A stretch of 64,000 nucleotides of DNA from Celoporthe dispersa (lineage: Eukaryota; Ascomycota; Sordariomycetes; Diaporthales; Cryphonectriaceae): contig WAID01000013.1 in assembly GCA_016584495.1 (NCBI GenBank), forward strand, positions 62,001 to 126,000, given 5' to 3'. The position numbers and the translations under genes were made by a program. The notes under the pieces were generated by a model. It saw nothing but the letters and a program-made list of their open reading frames with translations. It was not told the DNA's origin and did not search any database. Of the stretch, positions 11,420-23,243 are shown one piece after another; position 1 is the first letter of the stretch; the number at the start of each line of letters is the position of its first letter.

Positions 11420-13800
11420 AAAAAGGCAAATACGACGTTGACAGGCTCTAAGATCATTAAGAGCATCTTTCAAGACCTCGGAGGAGTTCCATTGATACCA
11501 AAACTTCACAGTCAGCACCAGAACTCGCCTCGTCAATGGGATTCGAAGAATTGCAATAAAGAGAGGCTGTACTATTGCTTTAAAAGAAGATTTTCTAGTA
11601 GGTTTTCATTATGAAATTTTTGCTCGTCATCCTTATATGTATCTGAACCCAGCCCAGACGAGGCAGGCGATTGTAGTTGGCCTTTCTGTCGTTTTCTGGC
11701 GCTCGGCTGCCTCGTTGATGACCACGCCGGGCAACTCATTGTTAAATACACCTTTTTCATTTGTGCGATTTAAGCAGATACTGTTTAGCATTGAATACTG
11801 CCTGCGCCGCCCCACCCGCTGCAAATGGAGCCTCGACGTCGAATTTGCTCATGTAGTTAAACAGCCAGGTCAGCCACGTGGTAATCTAGCGGCCTTTACC
11901 GCTTAGCACTTTTTCTTTCCTCTTTAAAGAAAAAGACGAGAGAGATATTTAAATCAGCCATGCAATAGTGGGCAGCTACACTAATAGCTCGTGCAAGGAT
12001 CTGCGTAAGGTGCAACAGCTGTTAAACCAGGCGCGCGGTGTTTGCCCGAAGTCCCGCACACTTTCATCGTCTCGAAGGGAAGTAGACTGATCTGCAACAC
12101 TGATGGAATCTTGTAAGACTCGGGCGACGCCGCTTCTGAGCAGCTCCCACGGCCTCTGTGACGGCCAGTGGCACCGGATAGATGTAGACATAGAAGCCAA
12201 CTCGGTGATCTCCAACTACAATCGGAATTTTGGTAACTGCCACGACATCAACTCAAAAAACTACCCATTTGTCACATCTCATAAGCTTGTCACAGTCTTT
12301 GACTACTTGACACAATACTGTGAACCACTACCAACACCGAGTTCCGCTTCACAGCGCCAGCGTCCTTCGAAACCCCAGCCTTGTTTGCTCCAACTAGCCC
12401 CTCCGGACGGTTCATCTGGCGAGGTGAGGATTGACCTCTACAAAAACAGGCTGCAGCTTCTGAACACCTTCGTGTCGTGGTCACCAGACTAGGTCTCGAG
12501 TATGAAAGTCCTGATCAAGATGAAGGGCATGGGCAAAACCGACCACATCTCCCTGGCAGGCCTTTGGTACGAGCACCGCAGGAACGTCGAGAATAATTAT
12601 TACTGATAATATGTTTTTAGGCGCAATCAATGCCTTTTTGCCAGTCTGCCATGACGACGCCGCTTTCCTGTAGTTGGGCTACACCTCAGATCCAGTGTCG
12701 GTCACCATCAACACGGTTCCGGTTGTGGCAAGGCGACTGTGCGACGTAGGCCTCCGGTATTGCATCATCGGGGAGTGGAACTAGCGAGGAGAGCAGAAGC
12801 GAGCATATAGCTAATCTAGGAGTGGATTTGGTAAATCGATTATCTTTTCAATATCCCAAGAATATCGACTATTAGACGATATGAGCCCAAAGACCACAGG
12901 CCTTCCCTAATCCATCGGGCTTCCTCTCTTCGAAGGCTTGCCGTGCAACGGGTAAGCAGAGAACCCAACCCAAGCGAGTCAGACGCGAGCTGTGAGTATT
13001 ACCGACTGTTAGACTACATTGGGTTTTATTGCGTAAAACTGTGGGAGAGGCTCACTACATATGTAAATGAGTTTTCAGACTGCATCGCCCGCCGAGTTTC
13101 GTCCTTTTTAAATTCTTCTTACTACTAAAATGTCCATATCGTCTCTGAGGAACGAACTATAGGTGAACAACGCGTGATAGATTATCAAAATGACTAAGAG
13201 ATTGGGAACAGCGAATCACTTAATAAATGTACTTCCCAATTTTATTTATGGACCTTGTATACTAATCGCATATTTCTTCAAAGCGTTGCTGACACCAGCA
13301 CTTGAGCAAAGCGAAACTCTGCGAGGGCCAGTGACTCACTGGCCTTAGGCCGTACACGGTCCAGCCAGCCAGCAGCCCACTTCTAGATAGCCTCAGCTAG
13401 ATTAATTAGCTAGATTCCTTTCTTTCTTTCCTTCTTTCCCTCTTTAGCGTTCATTGAGTTCAATTGCCCTTACAGAAACCCCCAGGGCTGCTCGCCCTCC
13501 ATCAACGCTTGTGTAATATCCCGATTCGGTTTCATAAGGCTCTGAGTTGACTTGTCTGCTGACTGTGGGTCAAGTATGCAGCTAGTGTGAGGGCGCGCCC
13601 GGCAGAGGCTGGGATAAATGCCATCTTGTGGTCGCTATTTACAAGTCTACATGCGAACATAACTCTTCGACAATGCTGATTAGTGTACACTCACCGGTCT
13701 CCGCTACTAGTACAATCTTGCGCCCATCAGCTTGCTTATCGCCCTTCAGAATGGTGTGAGTGGAGGCAAGTGATAAGTTTAAAATCGACGCCTCTACAGA
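11420..13800. other. 2.4-kb gene-free stretch
   Basis: Only short ORFs on both strands with no recognisable motifs. The longest, 129 codons at 12103-12492 (+), lacks family features and shares its span with an equally open antisense frame. A CTTT-rich tract lies at ~13417-13445. Nothing supportable. Confidence 0.4.
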
Positions 13801-14879
13801 ATGGATGCTTCTTTAAGTAGCGCTCCTCGCTTCTTGACGGAATCTCACATCGTCTTCAACACCGACTCTTCAGGCTTTACTCTTATCAGGACAAGCTCTC
13901 GCCAAAGACGCGAATTCACAATCACGAACGCAGGCCTTTCCATCAACCTTACCGTCGTTCAAACTTGATCGTTTTATTTGGCCATCTTGGACGCTAACGA
14001 TACTTGTAATGGATATGGTGGGCAAAAGACGAGCCATCGCACCGCCAGCATACCGATTCGCGATTTTGTCGGTAGTTCCATGGAGTTGCTGTTCATGGAA
14101 AGGGCGAACTTCCCTCGCAGCCCATTATACATACATGCATCGTGGGATCTCGCAGAATTGGCTTTATACGTCCGGTCAAAGCTCAACCTCTGCTACATTA
14201 CTTCTATCTCAAAGCCCATACCTCCATTCTAATTCGGCTTTCTCCTTGTTTTCGTCAACATAAAGGATCTGCTGGGTATTGATTCGACATGGGCGAAGTC
14301 AAGGCACTCGAAGAATCAACAGCTGGGTTTACCTTCGACGTTGAGAGCCTTAGGTGGCGTCTACCTCACGGTATAAACCAAACAATGGCTGAAAATAGAG
14401 ACTTTCCCTCCTGATTTATTTGATCCGGGTACAAGCATGGTCATATTAAATGATCTAGATGAATTCTCTGGTTGTCCTTGTGCGAAGAGAAGGCGACAGA
14501 GCAGGATTTGTGATGTTTCTCAGGGTTAGAAAATACTCTGGGTATCGCCCGTTTTGTAAAAGCCATGCCTGCCAGTGTTTGGAAGAGTACCCGAGATTGG
14601 AAATCGTTACTACGGCATGAAGTCAAATGGATGGGGAGGGCACGGGCAGTTAATAGTGCATCCTTCAACCGCTTTAACGGAAAGGGTGCAGTGCCCAAAT
14701 GCCGCATTGTCATTCTTACGGAGGTCGATCGCGGATTTGGTTCGATTTCGATAACATTTGTCACAACCGACTCTACTCGGAATCGCTTGTATGTTTCTGA
14801 TGGGGCTATTGACGAGGACGCGCAATTTGAGGACGACGGCGTGATTTCGATTACAGCCGACGTGGGGGACGCACGGTAG
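13801..14879 (+). pseudogene. C-terminal relic of a HET-type protein
   Basis: From an ATG at 13801 one frame reads FTITNAGLSINLTVV, a TGA at 13966-13968, then FYLAILDAND...IPIRDF. This matches the region after the HET domain in many fungal proteins (a TNxGLxIxLPL-like strand followed by a Y-x-A-x-L-x-C-like strand and an RTIYI-like end; here SPLYIHAS). Further 3', in shifted frames, come FPPDLFDPGTSMVILNDLDE, REGDRAGFVMFLRV and CRIVILTEVDRGFG. At least one stop and several frame changes separate these pieces, and no HET domain is visible upstream. The TGA sits where TGG (Trp) would fit, a G-to-A change. I read it as a decayed 3' fragment; exact borders are uncertain. Confidence 0.4.
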
Positions 14880-16400
14880 GACTACGTATATTTCTAATTT
14901 GTAGGAAGGGATGAAGAATAATGCAGTTCGCAGAATTTTTTTTTGGAAAAGTGCATAAACTAATACACCTTGTAGAAAGCAACGAGTATAATCAAATTTA
15001 CGATAACTGTTTCAGCAATTCGAGATCCTAAATTATCAAAAAGTTTCAAGATAGTAAAAATGACCTCAGGCAACGCCGATAGAACTTTTCAGAAGGAAAT
15101 ATAAGCTTTGAAGAAGAAAATAATTGTCATATCTAATGTTAGTGTTCATGAGAAGTGAAGCCATGTGGGTTTATTAAATAAAGATTGAGCTTTACGACTA
15201 AAAGTTCATAGAAAATGACCTATGTATGAATAGAATAATAAGCGCGTGGTTGTAGATTATACGAGAACGGGTGACGGACGGTAAACAATTAGCAGATACC
15301 CAGACCTTGTTGCTTATAACTCGTTTTGAAAGCTGCATATTGAGTAACTTATAACAAAACTACACATATCTAAAACCAAAGAAACTAACGCAATTTTTTG
15401 CTTAGTATTAGAATGTAATTATTTACTAGTATATCCTGTCGCAAGGCGCCCAGAGCGATAGAGATCCGGGGATGAGGCGGTTGTCAACCAAAACTATGAC
15501 CCACCGCTATCAACGCCGTCAGATGTCTTGCGAAAGAGCCTCGTCCTAATGATATTAGTCGTCGTTATCTCTAGCCTTGGTAGATAATAAATCTGCCGGT
15601 GCCATCTCTGCGCCTCCCCGCGGCACGGATGCATGTCAACCATCTCGGATGCCAGAACCTCCCACTCGCCAAGTAAGTGGTTACAAAGGCGCGTCGCATG
15701 TGCCGACGCATCTGCCTATGGACATCCACATCACGCTCGCGGATAAAAAAGTGCACCCTATAGCTCGCAAAGGACCCGCCGTCACTCTTGCCGAACATAC
15801 GGTAGCCGAGACGGAAGCCATAACTATCATTCCAAGACTAAGCTATTCTGGAAAAGCAGTACAGCACTTGGACACACGCAGTACAATTTGTGTACGATCT
15901 TCTTACGCTTCGGGCATTTCATCCTCATTCGACCCCGCACTTCGATGATACATATTGCTATACTTAATAACACAGTTTCCTTAGCGTCTCCACGGCCGGA
16001 AGTCGGCGATTTTCCTAGTACGGCAAGTGGTCCACTCGTCCCACAAACTGTTTGTTCATACCAGGGCCCTCTCTGAGAATACTAGGATATTTTGTTGTGG
16101 ATTACTAGTAGTAGATGATGTTCTTTGGGCTAGTAATGGTCAAATGACAGCCTGCATGGGTAGATTCGGTCTGCTTTCGGCTCGGTTACCTTACTGCTTC
16201 GGACATAGACATGTTTTAAAGCTATAAAGATTGGGCTACTTGGAGATCATATAAACTTGATCCGGCTACAGAATCGCCAGTCAATTGTCAACAGAAGCCG
16301 CTATCATTTGTCTGTGTTGTCTATGACGTGTAGGCTTTGTTTGTACTATCATTTTGCTTGAGAGGGCGTCGACCTAGCTTGTGCCACCAAATTAGGCATC
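14880..16400. other. 1.5-kb gene-free stretch, GH3 upstream region
   Basis: AT-rich up to ~15450, then a more balanced stretch with a 123-codon frame (15577-15948, +) that begins at TTG and has no recognisable motif. The last few hundred bases are the likely GH3 promoter. No other feature seen. Confidence 0.4.
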
Positions 16401-18822
16401 ATGAAGCTTTCTCCATTCTTATTGAGCACGGCTCTCGCCTCGGCGGCGCAAGCTGCAGGCAATAACATCAGCAACTCTACTCCCATCTATAAGGATCCTT
16501 CTTACTCGGCCAACGATCGCGCAGCCGACCTCCTTTCCCGTATGACTTGGGTGGAGAAAATCGGACAGATGGGAGGTGTTCGACGTTTGCTCGGCTCGGA
16601 CCTGTCGTTTAATCAGACTAGTTACGACATCCTGGCTGAGTACCAAAACGGCATCCTCGGTGAGTCTTCAAGGGCTTGCTAGTTCTGGACGACTACGCAG
16701 CTGATGATCGGCGCTCAGGTTTTGGTGAGAATTACAATCTCGCGTCAGATGTGCTGCCTATCGCAAATATGGTTCGAGAGGAGCAGATCAATTCGACAGA
16801 CCTTGGAATTCCATACATCACAGTCACTGATTCTCTAAACTCCATCTATACCCTCGGAGGTACACTATTCCCAGCGTCTCTATCTCTTGCTGCTTCGTTC
16901 AACATCCCACTCTACGAGCTTGCCATAAGTGTGATTAGAGACGAGAACGTGGCTGTGGGGACCCGCTGGGTCCTATCTCCCGAGCTTGATCTGGCCAAAG
17001 AGCCTCATGGGGGCAGGGTTGGCGAAATGTGAGTAATTTTGAACTAGGCCCATGCCTCACATTCTCAGTACAATAGAATAACCCTGAACAATTGCAAAGG
17101 TACGGCGAAGATCATTACCTCGTTGGCGAATTTGGCACAGCTTACGTAAAGGCTATGCAAGAACTCGACGACAATGGCTATGTCAAAGTGGCCTGCACCG
17201 TCAAGCATTTTGTCTACGGTCAAAGCAGTGGCGGCATAAACGCAGCCTCACAGTACGGCGGAATCAATCGCATTATGAACGAGCAGGCGATGCCATTTCT
17301 CAAAGTGGTCCAGAATGCCAAGCCATATTCCCTCATGGCCTCGTATAGCGCTGTGGACCGAGTGCCCATGGCGGCCAACAAGTACATGCTTCAGAATGTC
17401 CTCCGAAACATTATTGGCTTCGACGGGGTGATAATGTCTGACGCCGGGGCAATCAGTGATTTGCAATCGTTACACTTGGTTGCCAGTTCAGCTACCGATG
17501 CAGCCGTCAGAGCCTTGAAGGCCGGCGTTGAGCTGGAGCTCGCACCAGGCCAGCCAGCAATGTTTCCCAATCTGGTCGACAGTGCCAATGATTCTAACAT
17601 TGTCACTTTGGTCGATGATGCCGTCCAAAGTCTTCTGGAGATCAAATTCCTCACAGGGACTTTTGATGAACCCCTACCTACGATTGAGCATCTGAATGCC
17701 ACGCTGAGAAAAGAGAGCCATCTTCAAGCCGCCAGGAATGCATCTCAAGAGGCTATCGTTTTACTCCAAAACGACGGGGTCCTGCCGCTTTCAGGACCAA
17801 CTACCAACACGAGCAAAGTAGCAGTTGTAGGGCCCCTCGCTGAGCTCCTGGTCATGGGCTCCTACGCACCCAACAACTCTACACAACCCCTACATGGAAA
17901 ACCCTTTCTTCAATCTCTCGAAGATTATATCGGTGCCTCTAACGTCAACTACGTCCGGGGCGTCGATATCACCGACATCTCTGACTCCGCTGGCATCTCT
18001 GGCGCCGTCTCCGCTGCTAAGCAGGCCGGCCTAGCTATCGTCTGCCTCGGATCGGTGTCAGTCCTCCCTGAGGATGGGGCAGCGAAATGGCGTACGGATG
18101 GCGAATTTTTCGCACATCCATCTCTCGGATTTCCAGGACTACAGCAGAACCTCCTCGACGCAATCCTCGATGCTGGTGTGCCTACAGTGTTGATCATGAC
18201 TGGCGGTCAAGGTTTTGTGTTATCAAATTCGACAGTGGAGAGGACGGGTGCAATCCTCCATAGTTTTTTGGCGGGCGAATTCACGGGTGAGGCACTGGTC
18301 GATATTCTATACGGTAATGTGAACCCAAGTGCCAAGTTGCCAATCACTCTGCCTCCAGACAGCGGAGCTACGCCAATTTACTACGACTACCTGCCGAGCG
18401 ATGTGGGCGCTTACTGGAGTTTGCCGGTGCTGGACCGGGCGACCCCTCCATTCAAATTTGGCTATGGCTTGAGTTATACGACATTTGAGTTTTCGGCACT
18501 GAAAGCAGTCGTGACCTCTGGAGGCAACGTGTCATTGGCAGTGACACTGTCAAACACGGGCTCAATGTTGGGGAAGGAAGTTGCCCAGGTCTACTTCCGA
18601 CAGCAGTATACGGCTATCGAAACTCCAAACAAACAGCTTATCCGATTCACCAAGGTCGAGCTGGCGCCCGGGGAAGACATAATGGTCAACTGGACAATTG
18701 CACATGATGAACTTGGATACTGGCAAGACTTGGAATGGATCGTGGACTCCGGGAATTTTACGTTTTGGGTCGGGAGTTCGTCTAGAGAAGAAGACTTGCA
18801 AGCTGTTAGTATAAGCTTATAG
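16401..18822 (+). CDS. Secreted glycoside hydrolase family 3 (beta-glucosidase/xylosidase-like)
   Basis: Exons 16401-16659, 16719-17028 and 17100-18822 give 763 aa; both introns are GTGAGT...AG (59 and 71 bp). A signal peptide (MKLSPFLLSTALASAAQA) directs secretion. The GH3 N-terminal barrel shows LSPELDLAKEPHGGRVGEMY, YGEDHYLVGEFG, VKHF (the substrate-binding Lys-His) and GFDGVIMSDAGAI, with nucleophile Asp at about residue 304. The GH3 C-terminal sandwich (VAVVGPLAE...) and a fibronectin-III-like end (GKEVAQVYF) follow. It would hydrolyse terminal beta-linked sugars from plant or fungal wall oligosaccharides. Odd point: the usual PRWGR substrate loop reads PHGGR and SDW reads SDA, so specificity may differ. 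No PA14 insert. The family is certain; the substrate is not. Confidence 0.9.
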
Positions 18823-21800
18823 TAACAGACAGCATTAGCAAAGAACAAGAGCTTGGGAATTATTATATATTAAGGGAACCCTGGCTCTTTATAAGAATCT
18901 CCAGCAGAAATTGAGCGCAAAGTTCGGTGTGCTCTTGGGAAATGAGGTAGGGATTGCATGGTATTATCGGGAAAAATCAAGATCGCCAGATCTCTCAGAA
19001 CTGGCTGCATCTTTACTTCCCCACAGGTACGCCCGGGCTGAGCGAGATCGTGATCAAGGTCTTCTGAGGACGTTCCATTTGGAAAGCAAGCACTTGCGTG
19101 ATTACATATGATATAGCAAACACAGAGTCTAGAGCTGCAGAAAGAGCGGCATTGGTAGATGTTGTTTTTGAAGCTGCTTAGTGCAGTGGATGATAAGCCG
19201 AAGCTATGAAATTGCAGAACTTGACTTCCAAGCGCTATCTGTGAGCTTCCGAGAGCCCCTTCTCGCATGTTTGGGAAAGCTGGGCTGGCCGAAAAGGATC
19301 GGCCTCTTGCTCATCTTCATGGTCGAGGAATTGGGAAAGCATCTGTACAACTAAAACGCCTTCGCCGGCATAAAACTTTCCAGCTACAGTACTAGGATAG
19401 CTCTGAGCTCTGCTGGCAAGATCTGTTTCCGTTGTAAAAGGAAGCTTCAGGATGCTGGGGTCCAAGGTATGTTCTCCCATAATTAGTATCCACAACACGA
19501 TGATGATTTCCATCTATGTCATCTGAGATAACGTAATGCCCTAGGCGCTCCACAAGCATCATAGTCGAAAGCTTAGTGGGCTTAACTCATGAGTTCTTTC
19601 GTAGTGAGTCGATGCGTAGACAGATGAATCTATGCGAGCTGTAGAGCCTCATCAGGCTCCATCGGCTTGTTTTATCAGAACCTGTTACTCTAAGCAAGAG
19701 CTGGAGAGAGGAGATTAGCTAGTCACTCCCCTTCCGATTGTTGCCTCTTGGCGCTTCAGACTGCGTCTCGTAAATTAGGGCTCATAAGCGTTGACGGACC
19801 TGGGACTGGTAGGATCAGAGACGACTTTCAGATGGAAAAACATTGTCGAAGGTCGAATGAGATGCCAAGAAGAAAAGAAGAAAAAAAAACAAAAAAAAAA
19901 CCTGTTCTGTTCTGTACTATTATAATATGATGTACAGTTAGGTATTCGATAATCTCCCCCTATCGATCCCATAGTACCCCGTTCCCGTATTAGAGTTAAA
20001 CGTGAAGATAATTAACGGATCACTATGTGAATTCCATTAAGGTTTACGATCAAAATAATGTATAGTAGATCGCATTGAGCAACGTAAAGCTCGAGCTGAG
20101 CTCGCGACCGACTAAGTGCCGCTCTCCTTAATTATCGGAAGTAAGGACTCGACTATCATTAACTCGTAGATGGATATAGCGCGTAATGGTGATTTGCAAG
20201 CAGATTGAAAGCCTTTCGGGCTCTTTCGGCTCGGGACGGGGCGGGGCCGCTAAAGCGAGGTTGCTTGTTTCGCCGTTTCGATAACATCCGTCTAGCCCTT
20301 GGCCAGCTGATTAATCGAAGCGTTGTGGCTCAAGCGCGCGCGCGCAGAACCCGCAGTTCGAGTCCGTGTGAATGTCCCACGAGCCCCAACCGTTGCTACT
20401 TGTCCGGCGTGGAATCTAAAGCTTTATCAGTTCCTGATCAGCGGGTGCATGCTTGCCCATCGAAGTCAGAAAATGCTCATGTTTTGCCTCTCGCGAAGGT
20501 CAGGTGGCCACCATGGCTTCAAGTATCGACATCCTGGATGTGGGGCATTTCCTCTGTAGTGTCTCTGAATGCTTTCGCTTGCCGAGCTCCGCCTGCTTGT
20601 GGCACTGATGGCGGAAGTTCTCTGTAACCACCTTGGGCATCATTCCTCTCCCCCTCATACACCACTTGAGACGAACTCGGTTGATGCCTTTGTCTGAGGG
20701 CACAGCCATCATCCTTCTGTGTTCGAGTAGTTCAGGCTGAAGCAGTGGGTATCGCGGCGGGTAGGACAAGTTAACCATAGACCTGTCAACACTTAGGGAC
20801 GATGACAGATGTGGCAGGCCCGCCGCCTCTGAACATCTGTCCCTGCTAAACGGTGAGGTCCTCGAGAAGATGGCAGCATTGGTCTGTTCCAGCTGATAGC
20901 TAGAAACAATGGACGTGCCATTGCCCGCTGCAAATGCGCCGTGGTGCAGTGGTCGATGCAATGCCGTCTCAAGTAGCGAGATCTCCTGTCGGTGGCTGAC
21001 TAGCTGGCAGTGGTAGCTGACGGCTGGTACAACTAGGCTAGCTGGAGCCCCTAAACACATTGCAACACCTACCAACCCGCGCCCCCAACCCCTCCTTTTT
21101 TTTTCTTCTTTTTCCTCCCCCGCAGGGCCTTGACACGTATGTCATGGCCCCTTGTCAATCGGACTATTCTCTTATCAGTGGAAATCTTAGCTGCATTCTT
21201 AAAACTCCCCGAAAACCTCTGTTGCCATCAGACTTATCACTTACGTGGGAGCACGTTATAGACCGGGCCAAAGTCTCACCCTTCCTTCATTCATGCAGCG
21301 CGCGGATTAATTATTTAGCTAAGCTCGACAACGCATGTCACATTTCGAGTACTGGAAGCTCTTCCTATGCACAGGTGTCAGGACCCGCCTATCTAGGATT
21401 TGGGCAAATCTACTGCTGTGGGTCCAATGTAGGTTCGGTTCTGCAATGCTACGGAGAGCAACCCTTTCGGGTGTTTTGTTGGATCCCCCGCTTCTTCAGA
21501 AGCCCTTGTTCTTGGTCCTACAAGTGGCTCGACTGCCCATATAGTTGTGCTCGAAATGTGAACGGGGCGGATCGTAGGAGGTCTATGAGGGTTGTTAGAG
21601 GACACTACGGTCAGAAGCAGATTACATCGACACAAACTACATTTACTTGCATCTGGAAGCCAAGGTATTCTCCGTTGTAACCTGTATAATTGTTCAAACT
21701 TGCTATAATTTGTCATCCATGACTATTATAGCTCTTAGCACGATGCGGCTTTGGTGGAGTGACGTTGCAGGGTCGCCATCGCGAAAAGCAAGGTCATAAT

Positions 21801-23243
21801 TAGCCTTTCGGGTGACCCAGGCTAAGCGAAGGTGGCAGTCATGCCCAGCCCTGCTCTTAGAATCGTAAGACGCTGCTCATTAGAGTACGTATGCAAGTCT
21901 GTCAATTCAAGCACAAAAGTAAGGTCACAGCGTCCAATTTAAAAAGGTCTGGGACCAAGCATTGCTTGTCTAGCATGGCGCCACGTATAGGCAGCCTGTT
22001 TCTTTTCCTCCCTTTCCACCCCCCCCGGCGGGGGTGATCTCGGACTACCTACACAGTATGTATATGGTCACATAGTACAAGCGTCAATCTCGAGCCGCTC
22101 AATTGGTCGCATCAGGCCGGCACGATCTACCACCGTCGCTAGAAAGCTGCGTAGAACTTTGAAATTGATGTATGTCCTAAAATAGTAGGATCACTGTATC
22201 ACATCTCAAATTTCGGAAGCTAACTACTGTGGTATTCTCAGCACCGAGGCTTCCGGGATGTGGGTTGGCGAGGGAGGCACGGTGTAAGCGGGTTCGCTGG
22301 CAGTGTTCTGATGCCGAGAGGATTCCGGGGTTGGCTGGGGTGAGGGAGCGGAGAGACAGATGAGGAAATATCAGCGATCTCCTGAGCTGTACTTACACGG
22401 TAATAAACAAACGCCGCTCATCCCGAATATGTGGAGTGGCGACTGCAAGGCGTTCGACAGTGGAGTCGCCCCTTCGACGCGTTGACCAACAGTGTTTTAG
22501 CATTGCTTAATCTGGCAATCATGTTGAATAATCCTATTGGCCTGAATAGGCGATTGTCAATGTGATGTTGCCCGAGGCGTGTATCAATAGACTTGCGACG
22601 TCTTGGCTCGCATCGTCCCACTTGGCTCCTCTGCAGGGTTTACCACCAGTTAGCATGGGATCATCCGTTCCTCGATCTACCATAGTACCATGGTGCCACG
22701 GACCGGAGGACTTCCCGCCCAGAGGCATGTACCATAGTAGATCTATCGTGTTTCCAGTAGCAAGCTCCGCCCGAGTGATCACCGCGCGCGCGTTTACTTA
22801 CACATAGGTCTCCGCTCTGATAAGGAGACTGCATCGAAGGGCCAGGTGGTTCGGTGCTCATTACGGTCGAGCCAAACATTTGCGTAATACATTGTATACA
22901 ATTGGTCACTTTTGTCCTGGGGTCATAACTCGCAAGATATCTAGATCAGAGCCACCTCCCCGATCGAGAGTCGAGGTCCGCTTCGCTTGACCACGATGCT
23001 AAGGCTGTACGTATGGAGGATTCACTAAAAAGCAAAAACAATATTCCAAATTGCTTACGCCGGGCCCCCCAACCCCTAACCATGCTGAGCAGCTTGCTAC
23101 TGACACTTGTGCGTGTCGAAGAAGATAGGGCAAAATAGAAAATATTCATATATAAAGAGCTATCCTCTAGTCATGACGAGATTCCCTCTTCCCTAATGCT
23201 CTGAGCACCATCTCTTTGTTTGGACAACTCTGCTTTTGTCAAG
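18823..23243. other. 4.4-kb gene-free stretch
   Basis: Several open frames occur (191 codons at 20500-21075 minus; 206 codons at 21060-21680 plus; 92 codons at 19235-19513 minus). None shows a domain, signal peptide or splice-supported extension, and most overlap open frames on the other strand. An A-rich tract lies at ~19865-19902. A GTTCGAGTCC word near 20350 resembles a tRNA B-box, but no cloverleaf forms. The final ~150 bp are the probable katG promoter. Confidence 0.4.

Noticed and set aside
12103..12492. 129-codon plus-strand frame
   Set aside because: No recognisable family and an antisense frame of similar openness.
15577..15948. 123-codon plus-strand frame
   Set aside because: Starts at TTG, shows no family motif and lies in non-conserved-looking sequence.
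20330..20390. tRNA-like B-box (GTTCGAGTCC)
   Set aside because: No matching A-box at the right distance, and neither acceptor nor T-arm pairs properly.
20500..21680. Two open frames of ~190-206 codons on opposite strands
   Set aside because: No domain, signal peptide, splice extension or codon pattern; overlapping antisense open frames suggest chance.
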